Assembly (NCBI GenBank): GCA_028277985.1
Contig: JANQFG010000047.1
Location: 1 to 64,000 of the forward strand
Source of the DNA: a bacterium
Lineage (GTDB): Bacteria; Desulfobacterota; DSWW01
DNA length: 64,000 nucleotides
Direction: 5' to 3'
Program-made: the position numbers and the translations under genes
Notes under the pieces: generated by a model
The model's database searches: none
The model's input: only the letters and a program-made list of their open reading frames with translations
Told to the model about the DNA's origin: nothing
Shown here: positions 61,630-64,000 of the stretch, piece after piece
Layout: each line of letters begins with the position of its first letter
Numbering within the stretch: position 1 is the first letter of the stretch

Positions 61630-62793
61630 CTATGCCATTTGCATAGTGATGGCCTCGGCTGGACATAAGTGACTGCAAATGCAGCATCCATAACAAAGCT
61701 CCTTATTCACTTCTGCTGCTTCACCGTGCATTTCAATCGCATTACAATGAGCCGGGACCAAGCACTCCTCACATCCCACACACTCATCCTCATTCACAAC
61801 AGCGCAGCAATCCGCAAAGTCTATTTCGTCGTTTTCTTTAATATATTCATTCGCTAATCCCCTGAAATCAGCGATGGAAGAGAAGTTGTTTTCAGTCATA
61901 TACTCCTCGATTGCTTGACGCATTTCATCGAACATACTCCACCCTTTGACACAAGGGCCGGATGATGAGGCGATGACCGTAGCGCCATAGAGAATCGCCT
62001 CGATTGCTGATTTTCCATCCCAGATTCCCCCGGAGCAGATTATCGGCAGCGTCGTCTCTCGATAGAATTCACTTACTATTCTGTAAATAATCGGTCTCAG
62101 GTACGGCCCTGTAATGAATGCATCCCGAGCCTGAAACTCAATGCTCTGAAACGGATGATAAGGCGGTTTGTCCGTGAACAAACCCGGATAGCCGGCGATC
62201 CCATCAGAGATTTGGATCGCTGCAAGACCGGCATTCTCTATTGCTTTGACAATCTCTGCCGTATCTACGGCAAAACAGGTTTCCGGTTGAAGCTTTAAGA
62301 TAACGGGTATACTTACCGAAGAGCATACCCGGGTCATAATGCTCTCGATCATCTCTATTTCATTCCCGGCAAATTCCTGAATAAAGGTGAAGAACGTTAC
62401 CAGCGCGTCTGCACCCGCTTCTTCCAATTGCGTGGCAAGCGAAACCCATTGCTCACTTTCCCCTGTAAGACCTTTGAAATTTCCAAATACCGGGATACTC
62501 AGCTTTTCCTTTGCATTTCGTAGGAATTCTACCCCGTCTTCTATATAACTGAATTCCTTGCCCCACGATCCCAGCACCCAGCTGAATGCCCTCGACTCTT
62601 GATCCCAAAATGTTCGTTGATAACTCTTGGTGTTTGGATACCTACTTGGAATAGTCGCCTTGGTATCAACTGCGCCCAAGCCTAGCTCCTGTGCTTTCTG
62701 TAAATTCTCCACGTTGATGGTCAGGGGGCCTGCGGCTAGGAAGACCGGGCACTTCAATGGAAGCTTGCCTATTTGAACGGTAAGGTCTTTCAT
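61630..62793 (-). CDS. Dihydropyrimidine/dihydroorotate dehydrogenase-like flavoprotein with 4Fe-4S domain
   Basis: A 387-residue protein. The N-terminal TIM barrel resembles PreA/PydA and DHODH: CPVFLAAGPLT, VFGNFKGL, PVILKLQPE, IICSGGIWDG and GATVIASSS for FMN binding. The C-terminus has two ferredoxin motifs (CVGCEECLVPAHC, CYGCCICSHLCP). The NxSCPH-type catalytic Cys block of dihydropyrimidine dehydrogenase is not visible; the aligned region reads ADALVTFFTF, so the substrate is probably not a normal pyrimidine. It is 97 bp after the ureohydrolase gene. Confidence 0.83.
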   Translation of the reverse strand: MKDLTVQIGKLPLKCPVFLAAGPLTINVENLQKAQELGLGAVDTKATIPSRYPNTKSYQRTFWDQESRAFSWVLGSWGKEFSYIEDGVEFLRNAKEKLSIPVFGNFKGLTGESEQWVSLATQLEEAGADALVTFFTFIQEFAGNEIEMIESIMTRVCSSVSIPVILKLQPETCFAVDTAEIVKAIENAGLAAIQISDGIAGYPGLFTDKPPYHPFQSIEFQARDAFITGPYLRPIIYRIVSEFYRETTLPIICSGGIWDGKSAIEAILYGATVIASSSGPCVKGWSMFDEMRQAIEEYMTENNFSSIADFRGLANEYIKENDEIDFADCCAVVNEDECVGCEECLVPAHCNAIEMHGEAAEVNKELCYGCCICSHLCPAEAITMQMA

Positions 62794-62889
62794 TTTGGCT
62801 ATTTACCTTTTCTTCAAGAGGTTAGAGAATACCCGGCAGATTGCCCAAATCTACCTTGTGGCCAAGGGGGCGAACCGCCGCCGAGAATA

Positions 62890-63855
62890 TCACTCCATTT
62901 TCGTGGCCTTAATGCGGGACGCAAGCAGGTCCAGAATGATACGACATCCCATTCGAGCCGTAATACCTCCAAGATCGTACTGCGGAGCGACTTCCGCAAT
63001 ATCAAACGCCGTATATCCAATTTCTCCCACAATTCTTAATGCTTGCAACAGTTCTCTTCCGGTGAGGCCCCCAGGCTCTGGACAGCAGGTACCCGGTACG
63101 TATGAAGCGTCAAGGCAGTCTAAATCGACAGTCAGATAGACTCCCGTTGTGCCATCCCAAGCTCTCTCCATGGCTTCCCGAGTTACATCCTTTATGCCGC
63201 GGTCCGTCACTTCATCCATCGTATACATACGCACACCGTGCTCCTCGACCCATTGCCGCTCTTCACGAGGATTGGCCGGTCCGTGCATCCCAATAATGAC
63301 CGTATTCTGTGAAGAGTACTTTTCATTTTCCAATGTACGCGTTATAGGAGCAGCGTGGGTAAGGGTCTCGCCGCCCATCTCGGGGGCTGTGTCAATGTGC
63401 GTATCAAACATTACAAGGCCTAATGGTCCCTCTGAGGCGCGGGCAAGCGCCGCTGCCCCCGGTATAGTGGTTGAATGCTCACCTCCGACAACGATAGGCA
63501 CAGCACCCGCTTTGTAGATCTCCTCGAGATCGCTTTCGACGGCAGCAAACGTCTTAGCCGCACTCCCAGGTATTGCTCTGACATCTCCACAATCGACGAG
63601 TGTTATGTATTCTGAAATATCAAGGTCAAAATCAAAATGGTAAGGAAGGTATTGAGAGGATGCGTCCCTTACCGCCCGAGGGCCGTGAGAAGATCCTGGC
63701 CGCGTAAGAGTCGTATGATCAAATGGAAATCCATAAATTGCATGCGTCGCACCGACTGCCTTCAGATCTTCTGCTTTAGGTTTTACAATTGGCGCCTGCA
63801 GAAAACTGGCTATTCCGGCATGCAATACCCCTGTCCATGTAAAACTTTCGCCCAT
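62890..63855 (-). CDS. Arginase/agmatinase-family ureohydrolase
   Basis: A 321-residue dinuclear-metal hydrolase that releases urea or a related product from guanidino or amidino compounds. Metal ligands: GGEHS, FDTHIDTAPE (DxHxD) and VDLDCLDASYVPG (DxDxxD). GFPFDHTTLTRPGSSHGPRAVR is the substrate-region block of agmatinase-type members. Which substrate it prefers (agmatine, guanidinobutyrate, guanidine) is open. ATG 63855 has AAGGAG upstream. It is the first visible gene of a run leading to hydrolase 2. Confidence 0.9.
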   Translation of the reverse strand: MGESFTWTGVLHAGIASFLQAPIVKPKAEDLKAVGATHAIYGFPFDHTTLTRPGSSHGPRAVRDASSQYLPYHFDFDLDISEYITLVDCGDVRAIPGSAAKTFAAVESDLEEIYKAGAVPIVVGGEHSTTIPGAAALARASEGPLGLVMFDTHIDTAPEMGGETLTHAAPITRTLENEKYSSQNTVIIGMHGPANPREERQWVEEHGVRMYTMDEVTDRGIKDVTREAMERAWDGTTGVYLTVDLDCLDASYVPGTCCPEPGGLTGRELLQALRIVGEIGYTAFDIAEVAPQYDLGGITARMGCRIILDLLASRIKATKME

Positions 63856-64000
63856 TTTATGTTTCTCCTTGCTCTAAGGTTCAATCATCACCGCCAATTT
63901 CCCCTCTCTCTCTACTGCATTTCTTGTCTGCATTGCTAACGCGAATACCTTGCTCTTTTCTGCACATACGAATTGAGTAATTCACGTAACCAGCAACTAC
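63856..64000. other. Window-edge flank, no gene seen
   Basis: AT-richer 145 bp upstream of the ureohydrolase; no operator palindrome or clear promoter was found. Confidence 0.5.

Overview
The window looks like a chromosomal segment of a strictly anaerobic, Gram-negative bacterium, most likely a Desulfobacterota (former Deltaproteobacteria). The evidence is an OmpA-type envelope protein, DUF1302/DUF1329 envelope proteins, an aldehyde:ferredoxin oxidoreductase, many 4Fe-4S proteins, an ETF/acyl-CoA dehydrogenase operon, a V/A-type ATPase and typical intergenic repeats. This placement is inference from gene content; there is no 16S gene.

Positions 1-29.5 kb are GC-rich and gene-dense: a minus-strand thiamine operon (thiO-thiS-thiG-thiE), a DUF1846 gene, an OmpA-like protein with calcium-type repeats, a PIG-L-like/acyl-CoA dehydrogenase/EtfB/EtfA run in which EtfA is fused to an HTH and a cupin domain, a secreted protein, a metallophosphoesterase, an M48 protease with TPRs, a complete V/A-ATPase operon (E, DUF2764, A, B, D, I, K), a six-PAS hybrid histidine kinase with an exact 378-bp repeat period, and three tandem paralogues of a winged-helix/Cys-rich ferredoxin protein.

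A tRNA-Thr(CGT) at 29.55 kb marks a change in character. From there to about 37 kb lies a patchwork of broken genes (methyltransferase, glycosyltransferase, DUF169, transposase and nifB remnants) mixed with intact ones (flavodoxin, O-methyltransferase, a fourth ferredoxin paralogue, two closely related TetR regulators in inverted orientation). Positions 37.9-45.9 kb hold two acyl-CoA ligases, an SDR and a DUF1302/DUF1329 pair.

Positions 46-64 kb, all on the minus strand, hold the most interesting system: nitrogenase-like alpha and beta subunits that retain all six P-cluster cysteines and, in alpha, the cysteine that holds FeMo-co in NifD. They are followed by two different NifH-like reductases, a nitrilase-family hydrolase, a DUF6506 protein, an AOR with its ferredoxin, a LutB/LutA-like electron-transfer pair and an aminotransferase. 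A NifB (cofactor radical SAM enzyme), a second nitrilase, a dihydropyrimidine-dehydrogenase-like flavoprotein and an arginase-family ureohydrolase lie upstream. No nifEN, nifV or other nif accessory gene is present here.

A 14-bp palindrome, ACTGACNNGTCAGT, occurs at four promoters: the nitrogenase-like operon, nifB, the nifB remnant/fourth ferredoxin, and DUF1302-DUF1329. In three of them it sits just after a TTGACA-17-(-10) promoter. Together with the paired TetR genes this suggests one regulon combining a nitrogenase-like reductase, its cofactor maturase, electron carriers, C-N bond hydrolases and hydrophobic-substrate handling. The substrate is unknown.
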